Of a DNA stretch of 64,000 nt, positions 1 through 24,671 are shown piece after piece. Source of the DNA: Siderastrea siderea (lineage: Eukaryota > Cnidaria > Anthozoa > Scleractinia > Rhizangiidae); NCBI GenBank assembly GCA_964030785.1, contig OZ034968.1:55029730-55093729 (forward strand), given 5' to 3'. The notes beneath the pieces were generated by a model. That model had not been told where the DNA came from. It saw only the letters and a list, made by a program, of their open reading frames with translations, and ran no database searches. The translations under genes were made by a program, and so were the position numbers. Numbering within the stretch: position 1 is the stretch's first letter; the number at the start of each line of letters is the position of its first letter.

Positions 1-257
1 CACAGTGTAACCTGTTTGAGTGTTACCACGATACAGTACACAACTTTGCCCTAACCCCAACTTGTTTTTCTTACATGTATGTACATGTACTTATGGTGTC
101 TAAAACACTTTCTTTTTTTCACTTTGTGCGGGGGGGGGGGGGGGGGGGTAAAAAAGAAGCCAAGTGAACTTGAATGCCATTACACCTGTATTGCTTACAA
201 CCATGAATGCTGCAATTGAAACATGTTAAAATAATTTATGCTATTATTGAAATAAAT
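1..257. other. Left flank, no gene seen
   Basis: No gene is visible. The stretch holds an uninterrupted run of 19 G at 130-148, a candidate G-quadruplex and a likely length-polymorphic site. The last coding exon of GOT1 would be expected to the left of here and is not recognisable within 1-2,693. Confidence 0.6.
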
Positions 258-1813
258 GTGACCCTTCACGCGAAAAGGGGGCTTATCCAAATTTCACGCT
301 ATGGCTATTTTCACGGTCTTGGCCGTGAAATGAAGAAAAATTATTGGAATGTGAGGGAAATTTCTCCAACACACCGTGAACACGCCATGAAAAAAGTCAC
401 GGCCACCGTGAAATATTTCACGCCGTGAAAAAGGTCATAGTCATTAGTCGCCGTGAAATATAAATTTCACGTTGTGAAAAAGGTCATAGTCATTAGTCGC
501 CGTGAAATATAAATTTCACGCCGTGAAAAAGGTCATAGTCTCTGCGAAATATTTCACGGCGTAGAAAAAGTTTACTCCTTACGTTTTACGTGAACATCAC
601 TCTCCTTCCGTGAATGTTGTTGTATTATTAAATCACGCTTACCTACGGGGGCGCATTTAAGTCATTTGCTTCAAGCACTGAAGCTTGACAGTCATTATCA
701 TTCAAAATCGATACAATCGGTTCCGAAGATCAGGTGTTGACGGCTACACAGGCGTTTGTTATTGCGTTTCCCTGCTAAAAAACACGCAACTTCAGTTTGT
801 TTCTTTTGTGTTTATAGAACAGTTTTTCATTTACGAAAACGCAACAGAGTGTTCGCAAGTTTTAACTTTGCATGACGAACGTGATATTTACTTTTAAGCA
901 TGTATAGTTCAATTTTCAAAAAAATGACTGCAAAACGTGACTCCATCATGTCGCGAATCAGGTGAATATTGTCGTGTATAAATTAACCGGACTTTTTTTC
1001 AAGCATTTCACCAAAATCTAATCTTTTCAAATAGAGCTTGCAAGTTTCTTCTCTACCGTTTTAAAACTCTTGTGGAAAGCGAAGTATTCACGAATAATAA
1101 TTTTGCTGGCTACGCCAAGTTGCTAGACTCCGTGGTGCCAAACATGTACTGTCTGTTTATTGCGTCTGTTTATCATATCTGAAAGATATTGATCACAACT
1201 TTACAGACAATTTTTATCAAGCCGTTTTGTTTTGTTTGTTTGTTGATTTTTTCACAAAAATTTAATAACGCAATTTTGTACAATTCAAGCGATTTAATTA
1301 CTGTAGAGAATTTGCGTAATAGATATCTTGTTACCACAGCGCGTGATGTTTTAGTTTCAGTTATCTGTCAGTTTTAGTTCATTCTTTTGATTTTCTTGTT
1401 AAGATTCGACTATCGTGGAGATTCTTTTACAAATTTTCCATTTATTCGACTTGTTCAATGTTGCTGCAGCGGAGAGAAAAACAAAGGAACGCAGGTTAGA
1501 TTTCATGACGTGAAGTTTCTTATCACGGCCGATCAATTTCACGGCGTGAAAATTTTCACTCTTAATTTCACGGAGTGAAAGTTTACACCAATCAGTTTTC
1601 TGCATTACCGAGTTTCACGGCGTGAAAGTTTCCACTGATCATTCACGGAATGATTAGTTTCAGGCCAGGAGTGAAAGTTTTTTAGCACAGAGTGAACACT
1701 GCGTGAAATTTTTAATTCACGCTGTGAAAATTCCAATTCACGCACCGTGACCGTGAAAACAATTCACGCTTTTTAGTGAAATCCATAAGCCCCCTTTTCG
1801 CGTGAAGGGTCAC
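258..1813. mobile_element. Non-coding DNA transposon with 29-bp terminal inverted repeats
   Basis: The two ends are perfect inverted repeats of 29 bp (258-286 and 1,785-1,813), starting GTGACCCTTCACG. Both are flanked by AAAT (254-257 and 1,814-1,817), a possible 4-bp target duplication. The inside codes for nothing convincing, but it is studded on both sides with the palindromic motif TTTCACGNCGTGAAA and half-sites of it. A 49-bp unit carrying the motif is tandemly repeated from 422 to about 555. The dense subterminal motif resembles transposase-binding arrays of non-autonomous elements. The superfamily is unknown to me. Confidence 0.75.
422..555. repeat. 49-bp tandem repeat, ~2.7 copies
   Basis: Units begin at 422, 471 and 520; the third is truncated. 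Each contains a GGTCATAGTCATTAGTCG core between CCGTGAAA and TTTCAC half-palindromes. It lies inside the 258-1,813 element. Confidence 0.8.
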
Positions 1814-2143
1814 AAATTATGCTTCAGTGATACATAGGCAGCACTAATTCAGGGGTAGTGTTTAATTGAGGGGAGGCACATTCTCGAGTAAATATGGTAA
1901 CTGAGTCAACTCCTCCTTTGTAGCCAATAGGTAAATGCACAAATCCAGCTCTTGGATAATTCGGCCACATTACACAAATTGCACCATTTGGGAATATTGC
2001 TGCATGTACATGTAAGTGGTTTAAAACACATGTTAAGTAACAATCTTTTGTTTTTTGAAAGACGTTTTCCTTGGCTTTGCCATTGTAGTTCCATAAGTTC
2101 TCTATTTTTTTGGGTCATAATGCAATGCTTCTCCATTCCTCGC

Positions 2144-2565
2144 TTAAGGACGGTGCCTCATACCTGTAATACAGAGGTATTTTTGCACAGTTTGTGACAT
2201 GGCGGAAAGGCACATTTTAGCGAGGGCTACTGGAATCCCAAAAGATAATTGAGGGTAACCACGGATTTTTCATAGATAATCAAGCAACCGAAATTCTAAT
2301 GAGCCTTAAAATATATAGCACTGTGTGGCATTTTCTTTCCACATTTAAGCTCAATGCCTCTTAAGAATTCCTGGTTGCCCCCAGTTTTCTTTTTGGATTC
2401 CAACGACCCTTGCTAAGATCTGCTTTTCTAGCATAGTCATAAACCATGCAAAATATTGTACCTCTGCAGTTAGTACGTATCATCTCAAGAAACTCAAGCC
2501 ATCCCGGGCCATCTTGAGATGTGCAGAACAGTATGCGCAGTTACAAAAGGGCGTACCTTCCTTGA
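2144..2565. mobile_element. Diverged MITE, family TTAAGGACGGTGCCTC (copy 1)
   Basis: The left end TTAAGGACGGTGCCTC is intact; the right end is a degraded inverted copy near 2,540-2,565. Internal blocks match the better copy at 48,139-48,540, for example the GCTAAGATCT region and the TTTTTGGATTCCAA block. It lies 3' of visible GOT1 exon 8. Confidence 0.6.
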
Positions 2566-2693
2566 GAGGCCTTGCTTGATGACCCAAATACACTTCTACA
2601 TGTACATCAGCTGTAGACTACAGTCTGTCTGAACTAAATCAATAAGAAATAATGAACCAGTTTTATTGAAACGCTTAGTTGAGAAACACTCAC

Positions 2694-14276
<11,583 letters not shown>

Positions 14277-14508
14277 ATTGTCCAACCGGCAAGAGTGCCC
14301 AGGCTCCCTTTACGGTGTCGATAACTGTTCGGCCTCCCTCCGATACTTTCCGACTCTTTTCCGAAGCGTTATTGGCGTACCTATGACGTCACGACATGCA
14401 CAAGAGCTATTTTTGTCACTCAAATTGGTAGCAGATCAAGGAAATGCAGAAAGGCTTTGAAAACTGTTATATTTCCAAATACTTCGTTTGATTTTGTTGA
14501 AATCGAGG
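14277..14508. promoter_or_regulatory. Bidirectional promoter GOT1 / CHMP3 with CRE
   Basis: Only 232 bp separate the two start codons, which face away from each other. A perfect CRE palindrome TGACGTCA lies at 14,384-14,391. No clear TATA box is seen, as is usual for housekeeping pairs. That the CRE acts is an inference. Confidence 0.6.
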
Positions 14509-17500
14509 ATGGGTTTATTTGGGCAAACACCTCAAAAGACGCCAAAGGAGCAGGTCTGTTTGATTTGTCTAAAAGGGACCGTCTTTCTTACTTATTGCTT
14601 GAGAGACTGTATTACAGTCCAGTCTTTCGGTTTCATCTCGTTCTTGATAGGATTATGCAGACGCTGTGTAGTCGAAAGAAAGGATAAAGCCTTTCTTTGT
14701 GCATATATTACACATTTACCATGTAACAGCATAATATACACGGTTTATTACAACTGAACTGAAAGTACGTTAATAAATAAATTAAGTTCTTATTTAAAGT
14801 CATCTCTAAACCTGAACCTGTCAAGTAGTTGGCTATTTCACATCACTGAACTTAAAATGTTCATGTAAAATTATTTTTCCCAACATGAGGAAACTCTGTC
14901 AGTAATTTGGGCAGTCCATTGGTTCTCTTTAATCTAATATGATCAGTGTCTCAGGAAGTTGGAGACTGCAACACTAAAGTGACTGCCATTTTGGATCAGG
15001 CGTTATGTAGAAGTACCTAAAGAGTCCCTGGCTTTTATTGTCCAATCAGATGTACATGTAGCACAAACAAAAGTTATTATGGTCACCAGTAAATTTCTCT
15101 ACCTGTATAAATATGTTTTTTGTGTTGTCAAGTGACAATTGAAACCCACACAGAGCAGTTCCCTCCGAGCTTCAAAACCCGACTGGTTGTCGGAATTGAG
15201 ACTGAGTGTGCCACTGAAGGTTTTTTCTTTGGGTTCTCCAGTTCTTTTCCCTCATACAAACCAGAATTTTAAATTCCATTCAGTCTACACCCTTGTTAGA
15301 TAATTATGTCAGGCATAAGACTGTTACACTGTACATGTAAGTGTTACAGTCCTCATTACAGTGTAGGTAACTGTGATTGCATCGTGTAACTTGCAAGCTT
15401 GTTTGTTGCATTATTTGCAGGTTCAAGAATGGTGTAGAGGTCTAAGGAAAGAAAACAGAGCTCTTGACAGACAGATAAGAGGTTTTTTCTTTACTATTAT
15501 TATCATCTTAATTTTTCATACCAAGCATGTAAACTAACTTTTTGATAACTCAGTTAACTGCGAGTATCAGCTACATTGTATTTAAGCCCCACACACGTGA
15601 GCAATTTTCCTTTCACTAATTTTCTTTCACAAATTTTGTTTGGTTGAGAGATGAGAAATTTGTTATTATTCATAAGACAAAATGATGTTTTGCTTAAAAA
15701 ACTTGCACAGGTTGTATTAATGGCCAAATTTTCGTGTCCAGTGTCCATTTATACTACTCCAACAGGCAATAATTCACACCCACTACACGAGGTTTGGTGC
15801 TTGTACACAAGTAATAAAACATAAAGTCAATCCTCAGTGTAACACGTTATTGATCAAAATATGCTTGGCTACTTTTCAAGCAACAGTTGATTAGTTCTTG
15901 ATCTTTGACCTCCAGGTGTATCACCCGGCCACTGCTAAACTAAACAAACTCACCCCCCTCCCCTCCACCCCCCAATTGCCCCAAACCATGGTTAAAATAA
16001 ATAAGCCTCCTACAAGCTTGATAAAGGATTTGTGTACAGGTAATTTCTGGGAAATTCCTTCTGATCATTTCCATACCATTCCTCCCATTCCATTCCATTC
16101 CTTGTTCTCACATTAAAGACCTACCTTTTTAGGAAATTTATTAATAATGGTTTAATTTATTATTAAAGTTTAATGTGTTATATCTTCTTATTTCTATTTT
16201 ATGTATTTTTTACCGGTATTATAAAATTATTATTTTTTTAATATTGTTGCAAAGCGCCAAGAACAGCTAGTGGATGACTGAGTGCTACAAAAGTGTTTAA
16301 TTAATTAATTAATTCCAATAAAAGAAGGAATTCATGTGATAGTCAGTTTTTGATGGTTTTTGCCAGATGTCACTCATGCTGTAACCAAATTACACAGTCA
16401 TACGCATTACACCATCTTAAATGAATAATGAAATTTTTCCCAGCTATTCAGAGGGAAGAGGAAAAAGCGTCAAGATCGTTGAAAGATGCAGCAAAGAAGG
16501 GTCATAAAGATGTCTGTACAATTCTTGCCAAAGAAATCATCAGATCAAGAAAAGCTGTCAATAAAATTTATGCTTCAAAGGCACAACTGAACTCTGTCGA
16601 GATGAGCATGAAAAACCAGTTAGGTGAGTTAATCAGTTCATTGTTTTGAATGAACAGTTACAATTTGACAGGTGGATGCATGTACTGTATCTAGCAAACA
16701 AGTTGATTTGGCATACTGTTTAAAACTTACAACTAAAATGCATAATAACACCAGGAATATGATTTAGATTTCATATTAAAACACATTGAGTACTTCCTTT
16801 GTCTTTTCCTTACAAATAGTTTTTCATATTTTTTTAACCTGGGCAAGTGGGAACTTGCCTCTGGTGGGCAGATTTTTGAGAGTTGCTCGCTAAAGGGTAA
16901 GCTGGAAATCAAGCCCTGGTAGTGCATGTAAATGTACATTTATGTATTGCAAAAAGCTAGACCTTTTGTTGTTGTTGTTGTTGTTGTTGTTTTTGGGCAT
17001 ATACATGTATATTATAATACATTGGGTTCAACTAAAAAACAAAAACAATCATTTCCAGAGATGAGGGCACTCTGGAAGGGCAAGTACACACATGCAAACT
17101 GAGTGAGTCAGACTACACAAAGCCTAAGCCTAAGCCTGTACTAAGCCTGTTTTCACTTAGTTATACCCGAAACAAAAATCGTTTGCGGTAAGTGCCCCAC
17201 CTACATCAAACCAAAATGGAAGCCTCATAAACAATGGAAAATAATACATGTCACATTGAATTTTGGTCTAAATTTAAGAATTAGTGACCAAAAAAGATAA
17301 AATTGTTCTCTACAAAACACTGGGATTACTGTACTCTTTTACGCTAACGTTGTTTGGGTCATCACGCAACAGGAAGCCCAAATATCGGCTGTACAGGAGA
17401 CTAAGTTTATTGTAGAGGATTTCTACTTGCGTGAGTGAGTGGGCAAATGATATTCAATTCCCACCATGATTCTCTGTGCCCCCGTCGCTGTATAGTTAAA

Positions 17501-19440
17501 TTGTACTATGTTTACAAGTACAGAAGAATAACTACAAGTAGGTGTACAGTATTTTAACTAAAATAAGCAAAAAAATCTTAACTTGAGGTGTTCTCATTCT
17601 GTACAATACAGCAACACTCCGCATCTCTGGTGCTTTAGAAAAAAGTAGTGAAGTGATGAAATACATGCAACAGTTGGTAAAAATTCCAGAAATTCAGGCC
17701 ACAATGCAGGAACTGTCTAAAGAAATGATGAAGGTATGTAAGTGAATGGAAGGTACAGTGTACATTTACTAATAAGTGAATGAAAAATATGTTTACTCTA
17801 CATTCTACAACCTATAGCTTCCGCGGTAACTACAATGCCTGTAGTGACTGTTGAAAAACTACAGTATGTGATCTGTAGCATGTATATGTTCAAATGTGTT
17901 TGTACTGATTGCAGGCTGGAATAATAGAGGAAATGCTAGAAGACACATTTGAAGGAATGGAAGAAGATGATATGGAAGAAGCTGCACAGGAGGAAGTTGA
18001 CAAGATTTTGTTTGAAGTCACAAAAGGTAGTGTAAATTATTTTCTACCAAACGGACTTTATGTGGTTCTTTAAGGGTTGTGACAGCATACAGTGTGGGAG
18101 GTTTGATTGTAATGTGCTGTTGTTTAAGAATTGAACAGTTGATGTTAGGCTGTGTTCTTTCCCTAGGTGCTCTTGGACAAGCAGGCCATGTAACTACTGA
18201 GCTGCCGGTGAGTCCTGTTGAAAGTTATGAAAAGATTACTTTTTATTATATAGACGAGCATTTTAGTGCAAAATAGACCACTCATAAAGTTCAATACGAA
18301 ACTACATCTGGAACTCAAGTGGTGTATTTTCCATATCCTCACTAGTGATGATATGGATGACACCATTTCCCACTTTTATGCAATTAATATTGTTTGTGCA
18401 AAACTACTCGTGTCTATATAATAAAAAAAAATAACACGGTGGCTTGAAGATATGAATTTCATTTTCTTGTGGTAAAAACAATCAAAAATAAAATTCATAA
18501 CTTCGATCCTGTAAGTTCACACAGGATCCTAGCCAGGATCCTAAATGGCACCATGTTTTATAGGATCCTACTCAGGATCCTGTCAAGTCTTTCAGGATCC
18601 TGCTTAAGATTGTCTGGGATCCTTTTTAGGATCCTATAGGATCTTGTTTAGGATCCTGTAGGATCCTACAGGTTCCTATAGGATCTTAAACAGGATCCTA
18701 TAGGATCCTAAACAAGATCCTATAGGATCCTACAGGATCTTAGACACCTCTTCTTCAAGGAGATGCAAACATAGTGCCAAGGCAATCTTTTAAGAGTCTA
18801 CTGGTTATGCATGTAGTATCTTGGAATCCTATGAATGGACATTTTTCTCAAGAATCCAGCAGGATCCTAGACAAGATCCCATAGGATCCTAAACAGAATC
18901 CTGTAAGATCTTGAGCAGGATCCTATTATAAAAACATGGTTGGGAGTATTACCACAAATATAGGATCCTGGGTAGGATGCTGTGTGAATGTACAGGATCC
19001 TTTGAGATCTTTAGGATCCTAGAAAATCCTGTATAGGATTTCTACCAGTGGGTGAGGGCAGCTACCTGTTACATCCAGAGTGATCACAAAATGTCATCTT
19101 GGAAGGGAAAATCCCTCAAGGCTGTCCACTAACCACAGTTTCACTTACAACTCCAATAATACTATTAATTAAGCCCCCCCACCCCCCCCCCACTCCCCCC
19201 CCCCCACCTTGAAGTTTTGTCACATTTTCCAAGTTCAACTGTGGGGCTAATTCACTTTTCAAACAAGAATTTTTTTTTCTGGTAAGTTCTCCTGCCCTGA
19301 CTTCTTGAATTTCTTAGATACCTATATTTGTTTTACCTCTTTATCAGAGAGAAGAAGAAGGAGCAGCAGCCATGGTTCCATCCGATGATGAAGGTGAAAT
19401 GGAGGACATGAAGGCAAGGCTGGAGGCTTTGCGCAGCTAA
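14509..19440 (+). CDS. CHMP3: Charged multivesicular body protein 3 (ESCRT-III subunit VPS24)
   Basis: This is a core ESCRT-III filament subunit acting in endosomal sorting, cytokinetic abscission and membrane repair. Seven GT-AG exons join in frame: 14509-14553, 15421-15481, 16444-16623, 17612-17733, 17915-18026, 18167-18207 and 19348-19440. The total is 654 bp, 217 residues plus TAA, a normal family length. The protein starts MGLFGQTPQKTPKEQ, has a basic helical first half (DRQIR, IQREEEK, DAAKKGHKDVC), the conserved VKIPEIQATMQELSKEMMKA and IIEEMLEDTFE helices, and a C-terminal MIM-type end MKARLEALRS for the VPS4 MIT domain. The gene is complete. Confidence 0.96.
18524..19020. repeat. Degenerate array of TAGGATCCTA palindromes
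   Basis: I count 18 GGATCC hexamers in about 500 bp, plus many one-base variants (AGATCC, GGATCT, GGTTCC). Most are embedded in TAGGATCCTA or CAGGATCCT. Spacing is irregular, about 10-40 bp, with a gap at ~18,740-18,860. The array lies in CHMP3 intron 6. Confidence 0.9.
19173..19207. repeat. Poly-C tract
   Basis: Runs of C broken by single A or T residues in CHMP3 intron 6; it could form an i-motif, or a G-quadruplex on the other strand. Confidence 0.7.
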
Positions 19441-22400
19441 ATACCCAGAATGCATCCTTGAAAATACCTAACCCTATTTAAAGACTACAATATCCTACTC
19501 TTCTTTCTGCAACCCTAGCTACAACTGGTCATGCAATGAATTCACCCAGTGCACCCTACAGTACATGTACACACATGTTACGTATGTTGAAGTGTTTTGT
19601 AACAAGTTTTGAGCTGGATGGCAATAGTTTGTCAATATTCACAGGGCGGCAGAGAGTTCTTACTTGGTAGAGATGTTCAAAGCATCCAATCCACATCTTC
19701 AGGGCCAATCAATTTGCCTGACCCATGAAACTCCTGATTCAATTATTTTAAGGCCTGTTGGCATGACCAGATGAACTCGTACCCACTGTTAAAGTGGAAA
19801 AACATTAGCTTACAATGGATGCTTGCCCGTGGAAAAGTCTTTTCACATGCAAGTACAATGTAGTGGGGTTTTCACTTGCGATACTTTTGTTTCCAGTCGT
19901 TTTTTGTTTGTTTGTTTGTTTGTTTGTTTTTTTTAATTAATCTCACTTTTTTGCTGAGCACATCTTCACATGCAATGCATGTCAGTTGTTCCTTACATGC
20001 TCAGCTCCTTCCACTCGCCATTTTTCTTGTGCCCTGGAATTCCCCTTGTGGAGCCCGTTCACATGCAGCCTGTGTTACTTGTTATTTGTAGTCTAGTAAA
20101 TAAAAAAAGAGAAATGTACATTTGTTTTGATAAAAAGGGAACTTCTTGGTCAAAACTACTTGGGAGAGCTCAGTTTTTAGAAACTTGGAACAGAAAACGT
20201 CATGTTAGACGTCCATCTCCAAAAAAGCTTCCAAGGATAATTACCGTTACTACGATATTTTTACTTTTAGTTTGCCATTATTAAATTTTTCTTCATTTCA
20301 ATCTGCTGTAGCCTATACAGAATAAATTTAAAGGTAATTTAGTAATTTAAGAACGATGAAGGAGTAGGCCAGTACATATTACGGATAAGTCAAAGATGTA
20401 TTGATAACCTAGGGAAAGGACCTAGAGAAAGGCGTCTTTGTGTAAACTGTTTGTAAATAATTTATTAAGTTTTGGACTTGAAAAGTTAATAGTACTACCG
20501 ATCAATGACATTTTCATGGAATAGCCAGGTTAATAAATTAAACATACAGTACAAACTGTGGCTGATAGGTGTCTTCTATAAGACTATTTCAGACTAAAAC
20601 GGTAAAAAATTGTTTTCAAGTGACACTTGTCTTTTTGCCTGGACTGACTTAACACCAGTGGGCTCAAGTGATCCAGTTGGGGATTTTAAAAGTCAGCTGG
20701 TAGCCTGGGGGTGACCAGAGGTGACCAGGGTGATCTGGCCCCTTTAACTGCAGCTAAAAGTCCTGACTAACTTTGGACGCGTGGCTAAACGCCTTTGTGT
20801 TGTGTTGTGTTGTGTTGTGTTGTGTTATTTAATCAATAGAGATCTTCTGTCAAAGGCACTATCGTGTGATAGGTTGCCCGAGGAAATTTGATGTTCACAA
20901 CAAATATTAGCCCGAGAACGTAGTTTTCCGAGGGAACCTGTCACACATAGGGCCTGAGACAGAACAACTCTTGACTATTGTTTTTATTGTACAACGCTAC
21001 ATTTTGCGCGAAAATTGCCACGGACGGGCACTATTCGCTGATAGGCACCCGCTGAAGAGAGACACTATCGCGTCACGTGATTGATTTCGACCAGTGGGTG
21101 CACGCCAAAATTTAGCGTTGTTGTACTATAAGTTAAGTTATGTTATGTTATGTTATTTTATTTTACGTTATGTTATGTTATGTTATGTTGTTATGTTATG
21201 TGTTATGTTGTGCTACGTTACGTGACGTATTTGTCAGTAATAATTAGTACTCGAAATTTTTTAGGGTTGAATTTTAAATAAATTGAAGTCGAGATTCTGG
21301 TTCCCTTCAAACTTTCGAATGAACACCCCATCACTTTGATATGGGGTTCTTCTCATCTCTGGGGGACTGACACTTCGGACTACCCTGATCATGGTGTCTT
21401 TCATTCTCGGACAGGTTTTTATTTCGTTTTTTCGCGCATCGCCAAAGGATCACGGAAATTAAACCCGCGAAATTAATCCAAAGATCTTAAAGGAAAAGGT
21501 GTTACTCTTTTGTTTGCCATGACACAAATTTATGGAGGTAGTGTACCTTATCGTTCAAACGATAAATATTTGTTCCGTTTTATGTCTTTTGACGACCAAA
21601 CTCAATTTCTTAATAAAATACAACTTTATTTTGCATGCGACCCACAAATTATTGCGAAACTTTACGAGGGAACATTTAGCCGGCTAACTTTGCACGACTT
21701 TCTCGAATCTGCATTTCATCCTACCAAGATTTCTCATGTTGGTGCAATGTAAACGCACAACGAGATTCGAACGAAATCTCGGCCATAAATTGTCTCGCGC
21801 ATACATGAACATGACTTGTGTTACCTACACAAACCTACGTGGAAAGAGTGGAAACGTTCGTGGAAAAACCAGAGTTCTTACATGTACATGGTTCCTCGGC
21901 AGATGTTTCCGAACGAGGCACTCGCTCAGCGTACAAGGCAACCGGTTGCTCGGGGTAGTATCGCCCACGGCAACGGTATGCAGGACTGGGAGTATCACGT
22001 GCGTTTCTCGCTAGAACATCTACCTCTGTCCCATACGATGCAGGTGAAGCACTTGCAGTTGGCCGTGGGCCGGAGGGGAAGGAACCTTACATATACGCCA
22101 CGCATAATGCAGGGGCACCCAACTGTTCGTTTAAAAGGCCTAACTAGAGATTTCAAACTAGAGATTTCTTTGGCGGAAACATCACCTCAGACTTTCGTAG
22201 CAAGGAGACTGATTTAGATTCTTATTGTTTTCGGAGGGACAAATATGTCGTTTAGAGTGCAAAACAAGGTCAGTTAGCATTTTCGGAGAGCTATCGGCAT
22301 CTCGCAAATTCGCCGAATAGGATTCTGTTTCCTAAAAATTTCTGCGGGCTAAATTTTTAGCCAAAAACTCCGGACAGGTCAACCTGTGTTAGCTTATGTA

Positions 22401-23328
22401 CACAAAATAATATGTCTTTAAAAAGCTCTGAAACATTCTAAGTATAAAGTTGAAAATCATATTTGAAGTATTTCGCTAAAATTTTCTCGTTTGCTGCCCC
22501 TGGAAATAACGCATTTTTATTGTGTTTTCCTCTTTATTTTTTCCTCCTTTTTGTATTTTTAACTCCTAATTACATTCGTTTAATCCACGTACAAAACCTT
22601 ATAATTTCGCTGTTATTCGTGACGCTCGAATTACAACGTGACACTGATTGGCGCTTATCTTTCCAAAGGTTGAATGGCGGTAAACACTGGTAGAGCTTAG
22701 GATACCTATTTCTCGGGGGAACAAACTCAAAACTGACGAGACTTCAGGTCATTCCCCCGAAATAGAATTTAACATACGATTTTTGTCAAACTTTCATAAG
22801 TTATTATCTATCATGCAGTGTTTTGATATATAAAATAAAAAGAATAGGTTCCCATGTCCGTTTACGAGATATCATCGTCTTAAGTTACCCCATAATTCCT
22901 TGCAATTTCGCCTTAAAAAAACCCCTTTTTTGACCAGTTTACGCTACTTTCCTTAAGAACAGGAAGCACATAACTAAAGCAAATCATGAAATAATGTACT
23001 AGATATAATTTATCGATAACAAGGAACAATTTAATAGACGTTTCGTGGCAGATGCTCATAGCATCAGACGAAATTGACTTAAAACCTTCCTCGCGTGTGT
23101 GTTCTTGAGGTCATGATTTTATCTCTGTGAGTAACGCCTTTCTAGGAATGAATTTGTTTTCGAACATGTGTTTTTTTTTCTAACTCTTTGAACAAAAAGA
23201 GGTTGAATGGTTGGTCATTGCGCCCTGGACGTGCACGCTCTCACAGCGCTCGCTAATGACGCAACAAATCGCGCGCCGTAAGGATGCGTAATGTAATACA
23301 GGGGAATGACCTTAAATGGCCCCCTTAA
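19441..23328. other. Intergenic spacer, no supported gene
   Basis: CHMP3 3' UTR is likely at the start, with AATAAA near 20,097 and 20,320. Microsatellites follow: TTGTG repeats near 20,797-20,826 and TATGT-type repeats at about 21,130-21,215. Short open frames at 21,510-22,217 have no recognisable domain. An inverted pair around 22,712-22,765 uses a CGGGGGAA / TTCCCCCG core. Confidence 0.6.
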
Positions 23329-23939
23329 CCCTTTACCGTCAGCGTTTTTCCCTTAGAAAAACGCATTTTTTTACCGCTAAAGCGGTTTTTGAAGTGCTAT
23401 GGTGCCAAATGCCACTAAACTTTGCTACAAAAGCGTTTTCTTACATTTTAGCTCAATTTTGAGCCAGCTTCTGTTGAAAATTGTACATTATTTTGGTTTC
23501 ACGCATGCGCATAAGCCAAAATTTGGACTTGTGTTTTTTTGTTTTTTTTTTGCTGATTCATTTCTAATTTTTTCTCGCTTCTTTTGCTTTCCTTTTTCTC
23601 TCCCTTTCTTTTCTCTTTGTCTTCTACCCTTTATCACCTTTCTATCCACTGGAAAAGTTTTGGGCTCAGTCTAAAAACCTGGAAATGGAACATTGATCAA
23701 CTAGGTGACTTGGCCTATTTTACCACCAACTTTGCAGCCAAAATTGGACACGTTTTTCTGGTATAGCTCTGCCAGGATTTGGCCGAAATTCAAAATGGAC
23801 ACACCTATGGATGGATCTGTCCTTGCTGTGCTAGCTGCTTATCAAAACAATCTGGTGACGTCAAAAATGATAACGTCACAAGTGGCTGAATGGTTCCCGA
23901 CTTCGACGTCGGGAAAATACAACTCTTGACGGAAAAGAG
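23329..23939. mobile_element. piggyBac-type MITE, copy 1
   Basis: The element is 611 bp and begins CCCTTTACCGTCAG after TTAA (23325-23328). It ends TTGACGGAAAAGAG before TTAT, a target site one base off TTAA. The ends are imperfect inverted repeats. Internal small hairpins include CCGCTAAAGCGG. It is nearly identical to copy 2, with a few substitutions and short homopolymer indels. Short open frames inside are repeated in both copies and are not genes. Confidence 0.75.
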
Positions 23940-24065
23940 TTATTAACTAAACTATCGAAAATCGTTGATCATGACAAATCTTACTCGTTTGAGACTGATT
24001 TTGGTTGCTTTATCAGGTTTAATGCAAAAAAGAACACATTTGAAACAAAATGTCCTTTTCTTTAA

Positions 24066-24671
24066 CCCTTTACCGTCAGCGTTTTTCCCTTAGAAAAACG
24101 CATTTTTTACCGCTAAAGCGGTTTTTGAAGTGCTATGGTGCCAAATGCCACTAAACTTTGCTACAAAAGCGTTTTCTTACATTTTAGCTCAATTTTGAGC
24201 CAGCTTCTGTTGAAAATTGTACATTATTTTGGTTTCACGCATGCGCATAAGCCAAAATTTGGACTTCTGTTTTTTTTTTTTTTGCTGATTCATTTCTAAT
24301 TTTTTCTCGCTTCTTTTGCTTTCCTTTTTCTCTCCCTTTCTTTTCTCTTTGTCTTCTACCCTTTATCACCTTTCTATCCACTGGAAACGTTTTGGGCTCA
24401 GTCTAAAAACCTGGAAATGGAACATTGATCAACTAGGTGACTTGGCCTATTTTACCACCAACTTTGCAGCCAAAATTGGACACGTTTTTCTGGTATAGCT
24501 CTGCCAGGATTTGGCCGAAATTCAAAATGGACACACCTATGGATGGATCTGTCCTTGCTGTGCTAGCTGCTTATCAAAACAATCTGGTGACGTCAAAAAT
24601 GATGACGTCACAAGTGGCTGAATGGTTCCCGACTTCGACGTCGGGAAAATACAACTCTTGACGGAAAAGAG
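24066..24671. mobile_element. piggyBac-type MITE, copy 2
   Basis: The element is 606 bp, precisely flanked by TTAA on both sides (24062-24065, 24672-24675). It has the same ends as copy 1, 126 bp downstream and in the same orientation. It carries two perfect CRE palindromes TGACGTCA at 24,588-24,595 and 24,603-24,610; in copy 1 the second is mutated. Confidence 0.8.

Noticed and set aside
1906..2136. Possible last exon of GOT1
   Set aside because: Translation shows none of the expected C-terminal aminotransferase residues.
18524..19020. Satellite or CRISPR reading of the GGATCC array
   Set aside because: No fixed period and no unique spacers of constant length.
21510..22217. Three open frames of 80, 92 and 133 aa
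   Set aside because: Composition is not absurd, but there is no domain, no splice continuity, and the 3' part looks like a dispersed repeat.
23584..24661. Paired ~60-74 aa open frames
   Set aside because: They lie inside the two TTAA-flanked elements, differ only by the copies' substitutions and have no start context or domain.
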